64,000 bases of DNA from Nitrosarchaeum sp. (GCF_035968265.1 NZ_JAVYIM010000004.1:1-64000); one strand, 5' to 3'; counted from the first letter of the stretch, positions 51,664 to 61,599 are shown. The notes: generated by a model not told the origin, from the sequence alone. Translations and numbers: made by a program.

Positions 51664-52809
51664 TTAGTCTACGATCATTTCTTGATGTTTGTGTTTTCTA
51701 TATTTTCTAAATAGAATTGTGGCTGATACTAACGTAGCCGCTAGTCCTGCTAGTAATGGTGGTACTAGTGTAATTGATTGAACATCACCATTCATCATTA
51801 TGAGGATAAATTGCGATGTTATGGGGTATAATGCTGCAAGAACTACAATTCTTAAAATATCTGTAATTTGTCTAGGAACTCCGCCTATCCAATTACTAAG
51901 TAATATTCCTGCAAAAATTGCTCCAAGACCCATCCATAGAATTGGTAAAGTTCCTGTGATGAATTGACCAATTATTATTTTGTCTGTAACTATTCTGAGT
52001 ATTTCTGTCTCATCACCTAACAATTTTGGATCAATTGAACTTATTCCAGTTGGAATGGATGATAAGATTAACAATATACCTGCGACCATTGTAAAAATTC
52101 TGATAAAACCCATCGGTGTAGGTCTTGTCAAGTTAGACCATGCTTTATCTACGTCAAATGCTCTAATTAGAAATGAAATACCTAAAATACTAACCAACAC
52201 TGCAAATATTTCTTCAGTATATCCAAATACTGTTGCAACTCCACCAATTAGCAAAAGTATGCCTGGAACTCCTAAGAAAAATTTAGAATACTTTGAATCA
52301 TATGCTAACATTTTTAGATATTTTCCAAAAACTGCATAGGAATATTCTACACTTCTGCTTACTTTCATTACAACTCTTTGTACTGAAACTACTGGCAATA
52401 CATTTTGAATAACTGGAATTACACTCTCATCGTCTTCTCCATCAGATACAATAACTGCTCCATTTGCAGAAAACACTTCTAATATTTTTTTTATTTCTTT
52501 AAGGATTTTTTCATCAGCTTGAACTCCTCTTTCTTTTACTCCTGCAACAATTACTACTTCTACTTGGTACCCCTTACTGATTAAATCTTCATATGTTTTA
52601 ATTGCAGCAAACATTGAATTAGAATCTGCATCTTCAGGATCTTCCAATGCTAGTCTTTGTGCAGCATCAATACAGGCATCTCTTCCAATTATTGGAGTAG
52701 TTATGCCTGCTTTTTCACCTACATCATTATCTCTATCAACACAAATTACTAGTAATTTGTTTGATGTTGAAGCATTGACATCTTTTTCTATGTCGGATCT
52801 CTGAGACAT
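51664..52809 (-). CDS. DUF373-family membrane protein
   Basis: 381 residues. The N-terminal half is a cytosolic alpha/beta domain (LLVICVDRDNDVGEKA, then EVVIVAGVKERGV and VIVSDGEDDESV), characteristic of DUF373. The second half has about six membrane spans. Archaeal family of unknown function. It ends 80 bp before the prenyltransferase start on the same strand. Confidence 0.88.
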   Translation of the reverse strand: MSQRSDIEKDVNASTSNKLLVICVDRDNDVGEKAGITTPIIGRDACIDAAQRLALEDPEDADSNSMFAAIKTYEDLISKGYQVEVVIVAGVKERGVQADEKILKEIKKILEVFSANGAVIVSDGEDDESVIPVIQNVLPVVSVQRVVMKVSRSVEYSYAVFGKYLKMLAYDSKYSKFFLGVPGILLLIGGVATVFGYTEEIFAVLVSILGISFLIRAFDVDKAWSNLTRPTPMGFIRIFTMVAGILLILSSIPTGISSIDPKLLGDETEILRIVTDKIIIGQFITGTLPILWMGLGAIFAGILLSNWIGGVPRQITDILRIVVLAALYPITSQFILIMMNGDVQSITLVPPLLAGLAATLVSATILFRKYRKHKHQEMIVD

Positions 52810-52884
52810 TCTTTTTCTAATCGTTGAATTGCTTTTTAACGATTTCCAACTTTTATAAATATTATAATTATGTTTTGAGCCTGA

Positions 52885-53373
52885 TTATGGTCTTAGCTCA
52901 TCCGATTTTTTGATTAATTCTTGCGTTTCTAATCTTAATGATTCAATATTTTGTAAAGTTTCAGCATCTATTTGACCAACTTTTAGCATATTTGCTGCAA
53001 CCTTAGTTTCTATGATATATTCATTAAATTTTTTCAGAGCCTCCATATATGTAATGTAGCTATTTTGCCATTCTTCTGTTGGTTTTGATGTTACAAACTC
53101 ACTAATCTGAGCTGTAACTTGCGAAGTTGTTACTTCTGTTATTGAAATATACTCATCTGGAGAAATATTTCCATCTAAAAGATTTTGAAATTCAGTTTCA
53201 ATAGATTCTTGTAAAACTTGGTGAATTTTCTTTATTCCTTCAAGATAGTTTTCATAGTCTGATACGACCAAAGTTGCTGGATTTTCTTGAGGTACTATCC
53301 ATAGGAGAAAACTGGCAGCTGTAATTGATGCTAAAATGATTATTGTGATTATGATTCCTTTTTTAGATGCCAT
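52885..53373 (-). CDS. Membrane-anchored helical hypothetical protein
   Basis: One N-terminal span (residues 6-26), then about 135 residues that appear all-helical and acidic, probably outside the membrane. No Cys and no recognised motif. Similar small anchored helical proteins may bind metal or the surface layer, but nothing here shows a role. Confidence 0.68.
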   Translation of the reverse strand: MASKKGIIITIIILASITAASFLLWIVPQENPATLVVSDYENYLEGIKKIHQVLQESIETEFQNLLDGNISPDEYISITEVTTSQVTAQISEFVTSKPTEEWQNSYITYMEALKKFNEYIIETKVAANMLKVGQIDAETLQNIESLRLETQELIKKSDELRP

Positions 53374-53623
53374 TTTTTAATCTAGAATCATGGTGTTTAT
53401 AACTGGTAAACTTTTCAAAATTTAGTCTAATGTTGAATAAATAGTAAAAAAAATCTATTCATGTATAATTATTACGATAAATATTAAAAAAATTACAATA
53501 TTTCTTGTTATTTTTTATAATCTTTAATTAATGGTACATGGGAAAATTTACGCCCATCTAGTCTATAGTTAAATAATTTTCACAGGCTCTTCCTAAATAC
53601 CACCACGTGAGACATTTTTCATA
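53374..53623. other. Gene-free 250-bp AT-rich gap
   Basis: No ORF or repeat of note. It contains the divergent promoters of the anchored helical protein and the DUF5679 gene, with T-rich runs around 53460-53530. Nothing else seen. Confidence 0.5.
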
Positions 53624-53767
53624 ATGGTAGAAGCATATTGCGTAAAATGCAGAGCTAAAAGACAAGTAAAGGATCCCAAAGAAACTAAACTAAAAAATGG
53701 ACGCCCTGCTGTAAAAGGCACTTGTCCAACATGTGGAACTAACGTCTTCCGAATAGGAAAGATGTAG
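53624..53767 (+). CDS. DUF5679-like small zinc-ribbon protein, 47 aa
   Basis: ATG 53624 to TAG 53767. VEAYCVKCRAKRQVKDPKE, then GRPAVKGTCPTCGTNVFRIG: two CxxC knuckles in a compact basic ribbon, matching DUF5679. Very short, but clearly coding. 68 bp upstream of aIF2-beta on the same strand, a translation-related context. Confidence 0.85.
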   Translation: MVEAYCVKCRAKRQVKDPKETKLKNGRPAVKGTCPTCGTNVFRIGKM

Positions 53768-53835
53768 GCCAACAAAATCCACACGATTTCTCTTTTTCAA
53801 AAACCAATATAGGGTACAGTATACACAAATTTTCA

Positions 53836-54258
53836 GTGGCTAAATCCGACTACGAAACACTACTTAAGAGAATTCAAGACAAACTAGGTGATTCTAAAAA
53901 AGTATCTACTACTAGATTTGAGCTTCCTGTAGTCGATGTTATGTGGGAAGGCCAAAAAACATTTCTGCGTAATTTTTCAGAATTTCCTAAAGTACTTCGC
54001 CGGGATCCAGATAAAGTCTTACAATATCTTTCTAAAGAATTTGCAGTTCCAGCTGAGCGCTTAGGTGATAAGGCTATGTTTGTTGGGAGAAGAGCTCCTG
54101 ATGACTTTACACGTCTTTTCCAAATCTATGTTAAAGATTATCTTGAGTGTCATACTTGCAAAAGTCCTGATACAAAAATACTAAAAGAAAACAGAATCTC
54201 TTTTTTGATTTGTGAAGCTTGCGGTGCTAAATCTACTCTAAAAGGTAAATATGCGTAA
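53836..54258 (+). CDS. eif2b: Translation initiation factor aIF2 subunit beta
   Basis: Beta subunit of the heterotrimeric factor that delivers initiator tRNA. 140 residues: short N-terminal helix, central domain (RRDPDKVLQYLSKEF, then GRRAPDDFTRLFQIYVKDYL) and a C-terminal zinc ribbon with CHTC and CEAC. GTG start. Its stop overlaps the ATG of the DUF424 gene. Confidence 0.96.
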   Translation: MAKSDYETLLKRIQDKLGDSKKVSTTRFELPVVDVMWEGQKTFLRNFSEFPKVLRRDPDKVLQYLSKEFAVPAERLGDKAMFVGRRAPDDFTRLFQIYVKDYLECHTCKSPDTKILKENRISFLICEACGAKSTLKGKYA

Positions 54259-54554
54259 TGCGATTCTCAGTTAAAATTACTGAATACCAAAAAAATTTAA
54301 TGCTAAATATATGCGATGCAGAACTTCTTGGAAAAAGTATCTCTGAAAATGAGTTGACCATGAAAATTAGTGAGAGCTATTATGGTAATGAAATAATTGA
54401 AATTGATGAAGCCAAAAAATTGCTAGAAAGTTCAAATATAATTAACATGGTTGGCAAAGATACTATCTCTCTTTCTTTAGAACTTGGAATTGGTTCTGAA
54501 AATGGAGTTAAAAAAATTTCTGGAGTACCTTTTTTGATTGTTTTTAAAATGTAA
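54258..54554 (+). CDS. DUF424-family protein
   Basis: 98 residues. VKITEYQKNLMLNICDAELLGKSI, then SESYYGNEI, SSNIINMVGKD and the late KISGVPFLIVF, is the DUF424 pattern, commonly found beside aIF2-beta. Likely linked to translation, function unknown. Translation is coupled to aIF2-beta by a one-base stop/start overlap. Confidence 0.88.
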   Translation: MRFSVKITEYQKNLMLNICDAELLGKSISENELTMKISESYYGNEIIEIDEAKKLLESSNIINMVGKDTISLSLELGIGSENGVKKISGVPFLIVFKM

Positions 54555-54662
54555 TGTCTGAATGGGAAACTGAAATTATTTTATCTATCAACATATAGCA
54601 TATTTCTTAAATCCAATTTATTAAAGGAAATCTCTTTTATCTAGTAAGTGTGATGATATTCA

Positions 54663-55472
54663 TTGTCTGATGATCTAATGTCCGATGATCTGTTATATGA
54701 TGATCTCAGTCGAAAGTTAGAATCCAAAGTTGATCATAAATTAACTTCTAAATCAAAAAGAGGAGGATTAGATGATGGATTCAAAAAAGGTAAAGTGATC
54801 AACGAAGTCTTAGACAAACCAACCGTTATGACATTATACAAGATGATAACAGATCATATTATTGCATATGTTAATGGTCCTGTAAGTGCAGGAAAAGAAT
54901 CAGTTCTATTTTGGGCTGTAGATGAAAAAAATAACGATGTCGCATTAAAAATTTATTTGATCAGTGCTTCAAATTTTAAGAAACGTGAACAGTACATTAC
55001 AGGTGATCCAAGATTTTCGAAAATAAAAAGAGGAACAAAAAATCTGATTTATTTATGGGCAAAAAAGGAGTATCGAAATTTAACACAGGCTTACAAATGT
55101 GGAATTCCTGTCCCTAGACCTCTTTATTTATCAAATAATGTTCTTGCCTTGGATTTTATTGGTGAGCACGGTTCACCTGCAAAAATTCTCCTTGAATCAG
55201 AAGTTGATGAAAATGATTATACCCAATCAATTTCCATAATTACCAGACTTTATCAAAAGGCACAATTAGTTCATGGCGATTATTCAGAGTATAATATTTT
55301 TAAAACTCCTAAAGGATTGGTTCTTTTTGATCTAGGGTCTGCAGTTGATCTTAGGCACCCTAATGCTCAAGAATTTCTTAAAAGAGACATTAATAATATA
55401 ACAAGATTCTTTTCAAAAAGAGGAATTTCTGTTGAAGATCCAATTAAAATATTTGAGGATATTATAGGATGA
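54663..55472 (+). CDS. rio1: RIO1-type serine/threonine kinase
   Basis: Atypical kinase/ATPase acting late in 40S/30S maturation. 269 residues. ATP loop GPVSAGKESVLFWA, the lysine region DVALKIYLISAS, catalytic loop VHGDYSEYNIF and metal loop LFDLGSAV. The start is TTG 54663 or ATG 54678, the latter equally plausible. First of four overlapping genes with KH, top6B and top6A. Confidence 0.94.
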   Translation: MSDDLMSDDLLYDDLSRKLESKVDHKLTSKSKRGGLDDGFKKGKVINEVLDKPTVMTLYKMITDHIIAYVNGPVSAGKESVLFWAVDEKNNDVALKIYLISASNFKKREQYITGDPRFSKIKRGTKNLIYLWAKKEYRNLTQAYKCGIPVPRPLYLSNNVLALDFIGEHGSPAKILLESEVDENDYTQSISIITRLYQKAQLVHGDYSEYNIFKTPKGLVLFDLGSAVDLRHPNAQEFLKRDINNITRFFSKRGISVEDPIKIFEDIIG

Positions 55473-56041
55473 GTTTTGAAAAAATACTTAGAATTCCAAA
55501 TGAACGCATAGCTGTATTAATTGGCAAATCCGGTTCAGTAAAATCAAAGATCGAACAGCTGTGTTATGTTACTTTGGATATTGATGGTGAATCTGGCGAA
55601 GTTTTTATCAAATCTAACGGTGATGTTGAAAGTATTCAACCTTTCAAAGCTATGGAAATAGTAACTGCAATAGGTAGAGGTTTTTCTCCTGATAATGCAA
55701 TGAGTTTACTAAAGGGTGAAAATGCATTACACGTGATAGATTTGAGGGAGTTTGCAGGAAAATCAAATGCAAATATTGAAAGGATAAAAGGGAGAATTAT
55801 AGGAGAAGGCGGTAAGGCAAGAAAAAACATGGAAAATTTAACTGGGACTCATATTTCTGTATATGGAAAAACTGTTTCGATAATTGGAGATACTAGTAAA
55901 CTGAGACTAGTTGTAGATGCGATATCCTCAATATCCAATGGTAGCATACATGGTGCCGTTTACAACAAATTAGAAGCAGCAAATAGAAAAAGTAAACAAG
56001 AAAAAATGCAATTGTGGGAAAATCAAGATGTCTTCTATTAA
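55469..56041 (+). CDS. KH-domain protein (PNO1/Dim2-like)
   Basis: 190 residues with two KH domains. The first is RIAVLIGKSGSVKSKIE, and the second is GRIIGEGGKARKNMENLTGTHISVYG. Archaeal relatives of Pno1/Dim2, which works with Rio kinases at the 3' end of small-subunit rRNA. Overlaps rio1 by 4 bases (ATGA) and top6B by 14 bases. Confidence 0.92.
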   Translation: MSFEKILRIPNERIAVLIGKSGSVKSKIEQLCYVTLDIDGESGEVFIKSNGDVESIQPFKAMEIVTAIGRGFSPDNAMSLLKGENALHVIDLREFAGKSNANIERIKGRIIGEGGKARKNMENLTGTHISVYGKTVSIIGDTSKLRLVVDAISSISNGSIHGAVYNKLEAANRKSKQEKMQLWENQDVFY

Positions 56042-57866
56042 AGAAAAATTTAATCAGATCTCACCAAGTGAGTTTTTTTATAGAAATAGGGATTTAGCCG
56101 GGTTCAGCAATCCGACTAGATCACTTTATACCGCTGTAAGGGAGTTTGTAGAAAATTCTTTAGATGCTTGTGATCAAAAAGGAATCTTTCCTGATGTCCA
56201 TCTTTCAATAAAAGCAGTTGATCCAGATGCACCCGATCCTAAACCATACATTCTAACTGTCAAAGATAATGGTCCTGGAATAGAATCTAAACATGTTCCA
56301 TTAGCTTTTGGAACTGTACTTTATGGCTCTAAATTTGGATTAAAACAGGCACGAGGAATGTTTGGTTTGGGAGCTACTATGGCAATTCTATATGGACAAA
56401 TTACCACAAACAAACCAGTTTATGTTAAAAGTTCAACTGATGGAAAAATTCAAGACGAGTTTGAATTGTTATTAGATATTCAAAAAAATAAACCTGTGAT
56501 TTTAAAACATAATACCAAAGAAGTTACAAAAAGAGGTCTTTCTGTTAGTATTTGTCTTGAAGGTGATTATGCAAAAGCAGGTTCAAAAATTAAAGATTAT
56601 GTTTATGAAACTTCTTTGATTACCCCATATGCCACAATAACTTTTGATGATCCTAAAGGCGAAAAATTCCATTATTCTAAAATTGTAAATGAGATGCCAC
56701 CTGCACCTACAATCATTAGACCTCATGCACATGGTATTGATGTTGAAACAATTAGACGTATGATGGTTGAATCTCAATTTGAAATTCCAAACATTGATGA
56801 TATAATGATTGAAAAAGTTAGAAAAGATTTAGGACTGGCAAAAAAAAATCTCACCTTTTCTGGAATTATGGATAAAGCAGCAAAACGTTGGAAAACTCTT
56901 TCTAGACCTGTAAGAGTTGTTATCTCTTTGATGTCTTTTCTTGAAATGGATTTTGATAAACTCAATAAAGTTAGAATTGATGATATTGATGTACCAAATA
57001 AAAAATTATACTATTGGGATTTTGGTGATTCACAAGCAAAAACAATTGATCTTGATTCTGATAATCCTTACTATAAACAATTAACTGGTACTGTTCAGGG
57101 TGAAACACTAACTGCATTTTTGACTAAACGATTTCAAAGAATAGGGCCTTCAACTGCTGTAAAGTTTGCAGAGTTTGCAGGTTTCAAACCTGAAAAACGT
57201 ATGGGATCATTGACTAATGAAGAACTTGTAAAGCTAAGCGATTCATTACAAAAATTTGAGGATTTTCTTTCACCTGATCCTAGCTGTTTAGCTCCCTTGG
57301 GGGAAGAACCACTTGAAAAAGGCATGAAGAAATTCTTCAAGCCTGATTTCTGCGCAGTGATTCAGCGTCCCGCATCTGCATATTCTGGCTTTCCCTTTGT
57401 TGTGGAGATGGGCATTGCTTATGGCGGTGAAATCAGACCAGGCGGCCCACATGTTTACCGTTATGCAAATAGAATTCCATTACTTTATGATGAAGGAAGC
57501 GATGTAGTTCTCAAAGTTGTAAATGATACTGATTGGAGCAGGTATAAAGTCAAAGGTGATCCTCCATTTGTTATCGTATCTCATATTTGTTCAACTAGAA
57601 TACCTTACAAAACAGTTGGAAAAGAAAATGTTGCAGATAGACAAGAAATTGAACGTGAATTAAGATTGGGTTTGCAATTTCTTTCTAGAAAACTTGCAGC
57701 GTATATGTCCAAACGAGGTCAAGCCGAGATGGCAAAAAAGAGAGCAAATCTATATGCAAAGTATCTGCCACTCATTTCGCAATTTTGTACAGAACTTTCC
57801 GGAAAGACTAAAGAACCAAATTATAAGAAATTATTAGAAGAGGAGATTACAGTTGACGACCAATAA
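56028..57866 (+). CDS. top6B: DNA topoisomerase VI subunit B
   Basis: ATP-hydrolysing subunit of the type IIB topoisomerase. 612 residues. GHKL motifs: EFVENSLDACD, DNGPGI and ARGMFGLGATMAILYG. The H2TH and transducer domains follow, with the switch-lysine region FVIVSHICSTRIPYK-like near residue 515. Resolves positive and negative supercoils together with subunit A, and overlaps it by 14 bases. Confidence 0.97.
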   Translation: MSSIKEKFNQISPSEFFYRNRDLAGFSNPTRSLYTAVREFVENSLDACDQKGIFPDVHLSIKAVDPDAPDPKPYILTVKDNGPGIESKHVPLAFGTVLYGSKFGLKQARGMFGLGATMAILYGQITTNKPVYVKSSTDGKIQDEFELLLDIQKNKPVILKHNTKEVTKRGLSVSICLEGDYAKAGSKIKDYVYETSLITPYATITFDDPKGEKFHYSKIVNEMPPAPTIIRPHAHGIDVETIRRMMVESQFEIPNIDDIMIEKVRKDLGLAKKNLTFSGIMDKAAKRWKTLSRPVRVVISLMSFLEMDFDKLNKVRIDDIDVPNKKLYYWDFGDSQAKTIDLDSDNPYYKQLTGTVQGETLTAFLTKRFQRIGPSTAVKFAEFAGFKPEKRMGSLTNEELVKLSDSLQKFEDFLSPDPSCLAPLGEEPLEKGMKKFFKPDFCAVIQRPASAYSGFPFVVEMGIAYGGEIRPGGPHVYRYANRIPLLYDEGSDVVLKVVNDTDWSRYKVKGDPPFVIVSHICSTRIPYKTVGKENVADRQEIERELRLGLQFLSRKLAAYMSKRGQAEMAKKRANLYAKYLPLISQFCTELSGKTKEPNYKKLLEEEITVDDQ

Positions 57867-58959
57867 AATTAAAGACCGTAAGCAAAAAGCAAAAGTAAAA
57901 CAGCAGAATATTATTGATGCCCTAAAAGATCATGGTGTTAAAGTTTATGGTGATTTAGATAATGGACAATTTCCAAAATTTTCAATACCTAGCAGATCAG
58001 TCAGTAATATTGTTTATGATAAAAAACTTAGACAATATATCTTAGGAAACTCTGCTGCTGTTAGAAGTTCGAGAAACTCGTCTCAATTAAGATCATTTAC
58101 ACAATTAATGTGGTTGGCATTTTTTGCTAACCGATTAACACAAGAAAAAAAATCATCTACGTTAAGAGATGTGTATTATTCATCTCAAGCATTTGCCATT
58201 GAATTTGAAGATCAATCTGAATCTGATAACATTATAGTTGATCTCGAAGCGGTACTGTCAAAACCTCGTGAAGATTTCCATATATTTCCTGAAGAGAGAA
58301 GCTCAATTTTTGGAGATTTGAATATAGAGTACACCATTCCTGGATATGAAGGAAAAAAAATGAATCTTTCAAACCATCCTGATGGTTACGCTATTGGTCC
58401 TAGCCTTACTACTGCTGAATTATTAGATACAAGTGCTGAAATCGTAATTGCCATTGAGAAAGGCGGTTTATTTACAAGATTTGTTGAAGAACAAGTTGAT
58501 AAGAAATTCAAATCTATTATCATCAATACTGGAGGACAAGCTCCTCGTTCTACTAGAACTCTTTTAAAAAGACTTCATGATGAATTAGGATTACCAGTAA
58601 TTATTCTGACAGACGGTGATGTGTATGGAGAACATATTGCAATGGTGATAAAATCTGGTTCAGCAAATGCTGCCCATCTTCGAGAACTCACTGTTCCTGA
58701 CGCAAAATGGGTAGGCGTATGGGCTACTGATATTGAAAAATTCAAACTTCCTACAATCCCAATGACTGAGTCAGACATTAAACGATGCTATGATTTACAA
58801 AATGATCCAAGATATCAAGAAGGTATTTGGAAAAAAGAACTAGATGTATTTCTTAAAATTAAAAGAAAAGCTGAATTGGAAGCATTTTCAAAATACGGCT
58901 TGACAAACATTACTGATAAATATCTTCCACAAAAATTAGAACTTGCAAAAAGTTTGTAG
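57853..58959 (+). CDS. top6A: DNA topoisomerase VI subunit A
   Basis: DNA-cleaving subunit, Spo11 relative, 368 residues. The catalytic Tyr lies in LRDVYYSSQAF near residue 97. The Toprim domain provides IAIEKGGLFTRF and the DxD in LTDGDVYGEHIA. TTG start inside the top6B 3' end. Complete and intact. Confidence 0.97.
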   Translation: MTTNKIKDRKQKAKVKQQNIIDALKDHGVKVYGDLDNGQFPKFSIPSRSVSNIVYDKKLRQYILGNSAAVRSSRNSSQLRSFTQLMWLAFFANRLTQEKKSSTLRDVYYSSQAFAIEFEDQSESDNIIVDLEAVLSKPREDFHIFPEERSSIFGDLNIEYTIPGYEGKKMNLSNHPDGYAIGPSLTTAELLDTSAEIVIAIEKGGLFTRFVEEQVDKKFKSIIINTGGQAPRSTRTLLKRLHDELGLPVIILTDGDVYGEHIAMVIKSGSANAAHLRELTVPDAKWVGVWATDIEKFKLPTIPMTESDIKRCYDLQNDPRYQEGIWKKELDVFLKIKRKAELEAFSKYGLTNITDKYLPQKLELAKSL

Positions 58960-59469
58960 CTATTTTATTCTTAATGTAAGTACGCCGTTTCTATATTTGA
59001 AATCCTGAATTTGCATTTCATTTGATCCTGTTATTGGAACTTCTTTTGAAAATCCTCCAGAACCGCGAATATACAATACACCATCAATTAGTCTAACTGA
59101 TATCTTGTCTTCTGGACCAGGAACTTCTGATACAAACACAAAATCTGCATCTCCTTTGATCAAATCATAGACCCAATTTTTAGTCTCTTGTTCCCTAGCA
59201 TTGTATGCTGGTTTTTGATCCTTGGTCATTTTCTTTAGAACATGAATCCAATAAAACATTGTAATTGCAGCAGCTCCAATTAGGATAAAACTAACAAAAC
59301 CTGAGCCTGCTCTTTGGGTCATTATGTAAATAATTCCTAGAAACAAAATTACCATTATTGGAATTACAAAGTTTAACGATTGTTCATTTGAATATGTTCC
59401 CTTATAAGTTGCCAAGTAACTCAATTTGACTCTGACCAAATATAAAGTATCTTTGGTTTTTATTACCAT
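58960..59469 (-). CDS. Membrane protein with C-terminal Hsp20/alpha-crystallin-like domain
   Basis: 169 residues. Two spans (about 33-50 and 55-75), then a short linker, then residues 105-169 with the Hsp20 fold: DADFVFVSEVPGPEDKISVRL, VLYIRGSGG, EVPITG and YRNGVLTLRIK. Small heat-shock proteins are normally soluble, so this one would hold a chaperone-like domain at the membrane. The N-terminal 30 residues are basic. Confidence 0.78.
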   Translation of the reverse strand: MVIKTKDTLYLVRVKLSYLATYKGTYSNEQSLNFVIPIMVILFLGIIYIMTQRAGSGFVSFILIGAAAITMFYWIHVLKKMTKDQKPAYNAREQETKNWVYDLIKGDADFVFVSEVPGPEDKISVRLIDGVLYIRGSGGFSKEVPITGSNEMQIQDFKYRNGVLTLRIK

Positions 59470-59486
59470 TTTTTGAAAATTGTTTA

Positions 59487-59717
59487 ATGTCTAGTGATAA
59501 TAAAACCAGTAAACTAACTATGAAAGAGATTTTTCTTAAAGGCTCAATTATTGCTGTAATTGTTACTGTTCCATCAATTACAACTTTTGCGATATCTTGG
59601 TTTGTTCTTGATAATTTGATGCAAGCTGCAATAATAGGTGGTGTAATTCACTTTATTGCTATGGGATTCTCACTAAAAATATCAAAGAAACTATTGGTAA
59701 AACGGGAATTAAAATAA
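59487..59717 (+). CDS. Small two-span membrane protein, 76 aa
   Basis: Spans at about 15-35 and 44-62, then a basic tail (KISKKLLVKRELK). Starts 17 bp from the divergent Hsp20-like gene. No family recognised. It could partner the membrane Hsp20-like protein, but only position suggests it. Confidence 0.66.
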   Translation: MSSDNKTSKLTMKEIFLKGSIIAVIVTVPSITTFAISWFVLDNLMQAAIIGGVIHFIAMGFSLKISKKLLVKRELK

Positions 59718-59747
59718 TTCTTTATTTGCGTAGGTTTTATTTTAAAA

Positions 59748-60104
59748 ATGATGGAAATTTCTAGAATTGAAAAGGATCTAATTTCAGAAATAAAATTGGT
59801 TCCATTACAAGCTAAAGTATTTCTCTTAATTACATGTCATGGAAAAATGACTCCAACAACTATTGCAGAAAAACTAAATATTTCAATTGAGGATGCTTTG
59901 AAAACTGCTAAGGAACTAATGACATTGGGTGCCTTCATAGATATTTCTGAAACTGAGTTTGAGGCAATGCATCCTAGATTTACTGCTGTAAACATGTATA
60001 GGAAATTCTGCGAACGTGAAAATATTGAATTTAAGCGAAATAAGATTGTTGACAATATAGGTGTGGTTCTAGAAAAATCATACGATGATGCAAGAACTAA
60101 ATAA
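59748..60104 (+). CDS. Winged-helix/TrmB-like DNA-binding protein
   Basis: 118 residues. The N-terminal HTH (LQAKVFLLITCHGKMTPTTIAEKLNISIEDALKTAKELMTLGAFID) resembles TrmB/MarR-type regulators. A helical dimerisation region follows (KFCERENIEFKRNKIVDNIG). The second ATG at 59751 is equally likely. No sugar-binding domain. Target unknown. Confidence 0.75.
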   Translation: MMEISRIEKDLISEIKLVPLQAKVFLLITCHGKMTPTTIAEKLNISIEDALKTAKELMTLGAFIDISETEFEAMHPRFTAVNMYRKFCERENIEFKRNKIVDNIGVVLEKSYDDARTK

Positions 60105-60126
60105 TCCTAATGTTTTGTGAACAACA

Positions 60127-60525
60127 TTGAGTATTGATACCGAATCCTGTAAACATCAACCAGTGTATTTTGGAGTGGTTAACATCAACATTGACGAGAG
60201 AACCATAGGTTCAGTTGATGTCTGGAGATGTGGTGTATGTAAAAAACGATTTTGTGAGGAAAAGCAGCTAGGAATTGAAGAATTAGCCGATTTGGTAGGA
60301 ATGCCAAAAATAGATCCTGATGCAAAATGGGGCGTTACTGTATGTAAATTACAGCAAGGAAAATACAGATGGAAATTAGTTAGACTGAAAGAAAATTCTG
60401 AAATAAAACATGAATGTTTAGATGAAAAAATCGTCTCTCTTAAAGTAACTAATTTCAAAGTTGAAGATGATAAACACTGGAGCTTTTTAGTTGATGATAA
60501 TATCAACAAAGCAGTAGAAATCTAA
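60127..60525 (+). CDS. Hypothetical protein with CxxC knuckle, 132 aa
   Basis: TTG start. WRCGVCKKRFCEEKQ carries three Cys in a zinc-knuckle context, and other Cys/His residues at SCKHQ and KHECLDEK could complete a site. The rest is alpha/beta. The stop touches the next ATG, so it forms an operon with the 60526 gene and probably the wHTH gene. No family recognised. Confidence 0.65.
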   Translation: MSIDTESCKHQPVYFGVVNINIDERTIGSVDVWRCGVCKKRFCEEKQLGIEELADLVGMPKIDPDAKWGVTVCKLQQGKYRWKLVRLKENSEIKHECLDEKIVSLKVTNFKVEDDKHWSFLVDDNINKAVEI

Positions 60526-60810
60526 ATGAATCTTAAAGTTCACATTAACAATGTTCATGGAAGCCAGATGGCAGCCAAAATAACTGGTACTTTTACAATC
60601 GATGCTCATTCTTTTAGATTCAATGCAATTGCATTTGGAAGAATAGGAGGTCAAAACATAGGTGCAAAAATTTCCAAAGTTACAGAAAAGGAATTAGAAA
60701 AATTAGGATATAATGTTGATGAAGTGATAAATTCATTACAGCTGAACCTTCTTCAAGGAGATCTTACGTTACCTGAGGGTTTGAAAAGAGAGTCTTTTGT
60801 TGATGACTAG
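60526..60810 (+). CDS. Hypothetical protein, 94 aa
   Basis: Beta-rich start ([25 protein letters not shown]) followed by a helical end. ATG immediately after the upstream TAA. Convergent with mtaP, 3' ends overlapping by 4 bases. No family recognised. Confidence 0.65.
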   Translation: MNLKVHINNVHGSQMAAKITGTFTIDAHSFRFNAIAFGRIGGQNIGAKISKVTEKELEKLGYNVDEVINSLQLNLLQGDLTLPEGLKRESFVDD

Positions 60811-61598
60811 AATTCAGCTTCTTCCAAAGCCTTAGAACAAGAACAACTTCTTGTTTTTGGAATTTGATTAATTAAATCTGTTAGAATTTTTTTTGTTCGC
60901 TCTACGTTTTTTGATAACGTTTCTAAGACTTCTTTAGCTGTTACTGGTTTTTCTGCCCATACATCATAATCTGTAACTGTTGAAATTGATGCATAGCACA
61001 TCTGAGCTTCTCTTGCAAGCTGACATTCTGGAACTAACGTCATGCCAATAATACCTGCTCCTGTGCTTCTGTAGAATTTTGATTCGGCCTTGGTGGAAAA
61101 TCTTGGTCCTTCAATGCAAACATATGTGCAATCTTGATGAATTGGGAAGTTTTTTTCCTTTATCACTTTAAGAATTGATGATTGTAATTCAGGACAAAAT
61201 GGATCTGCTACTGAAATGTGGATAACCCTTCCAAATTCTGAAAAGGAACCATTTCTTGATTTTGTGAAATCCAAGAACTGTGTAGGTAATGCAAAATGAC
61301 CTGGCTCTATCTCTTCTTTCAAACTTCCAACTGCAGAAGGTGCAATTATTCTAGTTACTCCTAATTCTTTGAATGCCCAAATATTGGCTCTATAGTTTAT
61401 CATGTGGGGGGGAATTGTATGTTTTTTTCCATGTCTTGGTAAAAATGCAATCTTTCTTCCCTTGAAAATTCCTACTGTAATTGAATCTGATGGTTTTCCA
61501 TATGGAGTGTCTATTGTAACTTCTTGTGGATTTTCAAGTATTCCTGAATCATAAATTCCCGTTCCTCCAAAAATTCCGATCTCTACATCTTTTTCCAT
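60807..61598 (-). CDS. mtaP: S-methyl-5'-thioadenosine phosphorylase
   Basis: Splits methylthioadenosine (or a related nucleoside) into adenine and the ribose 1-phosphate. PNP/MTAP fold with phosphate loop [10 protein letters not shown], the substrate loop [14 protein letters not shown] and NYRANIW. The C-terminus has a run of Cys (RSCSCSK), as in several archaeal MTAPs where disulfides add stability. One base after the end of apt, which would salvage the adenine. Confidence 0.95.
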   Translation of the reverse strand: MEKDVEIGIFGGTGIYDSGILENPQEVTIDTPYGKPSDSITVGIFKGRKIAFLPRHGKKHTIPPHMINYRANIWAFKELGVTRIIAPSAVGSLKEEIEPGHFALPTQFLDFTKSRNGSFSEFGRVIHISVADPFCPELQSSILKVIKEKNFPIHQDCTYVCIEGPRFSTKAESKFYRSTGAGIIGMTLVPECQLAREAQMCYASISTVTDYDVWAEKPVTAKEVLETLSKNVERTKKILTDLINQIPKTRSCSCSKALEEAEF

Positions 61599-61599
61599 G

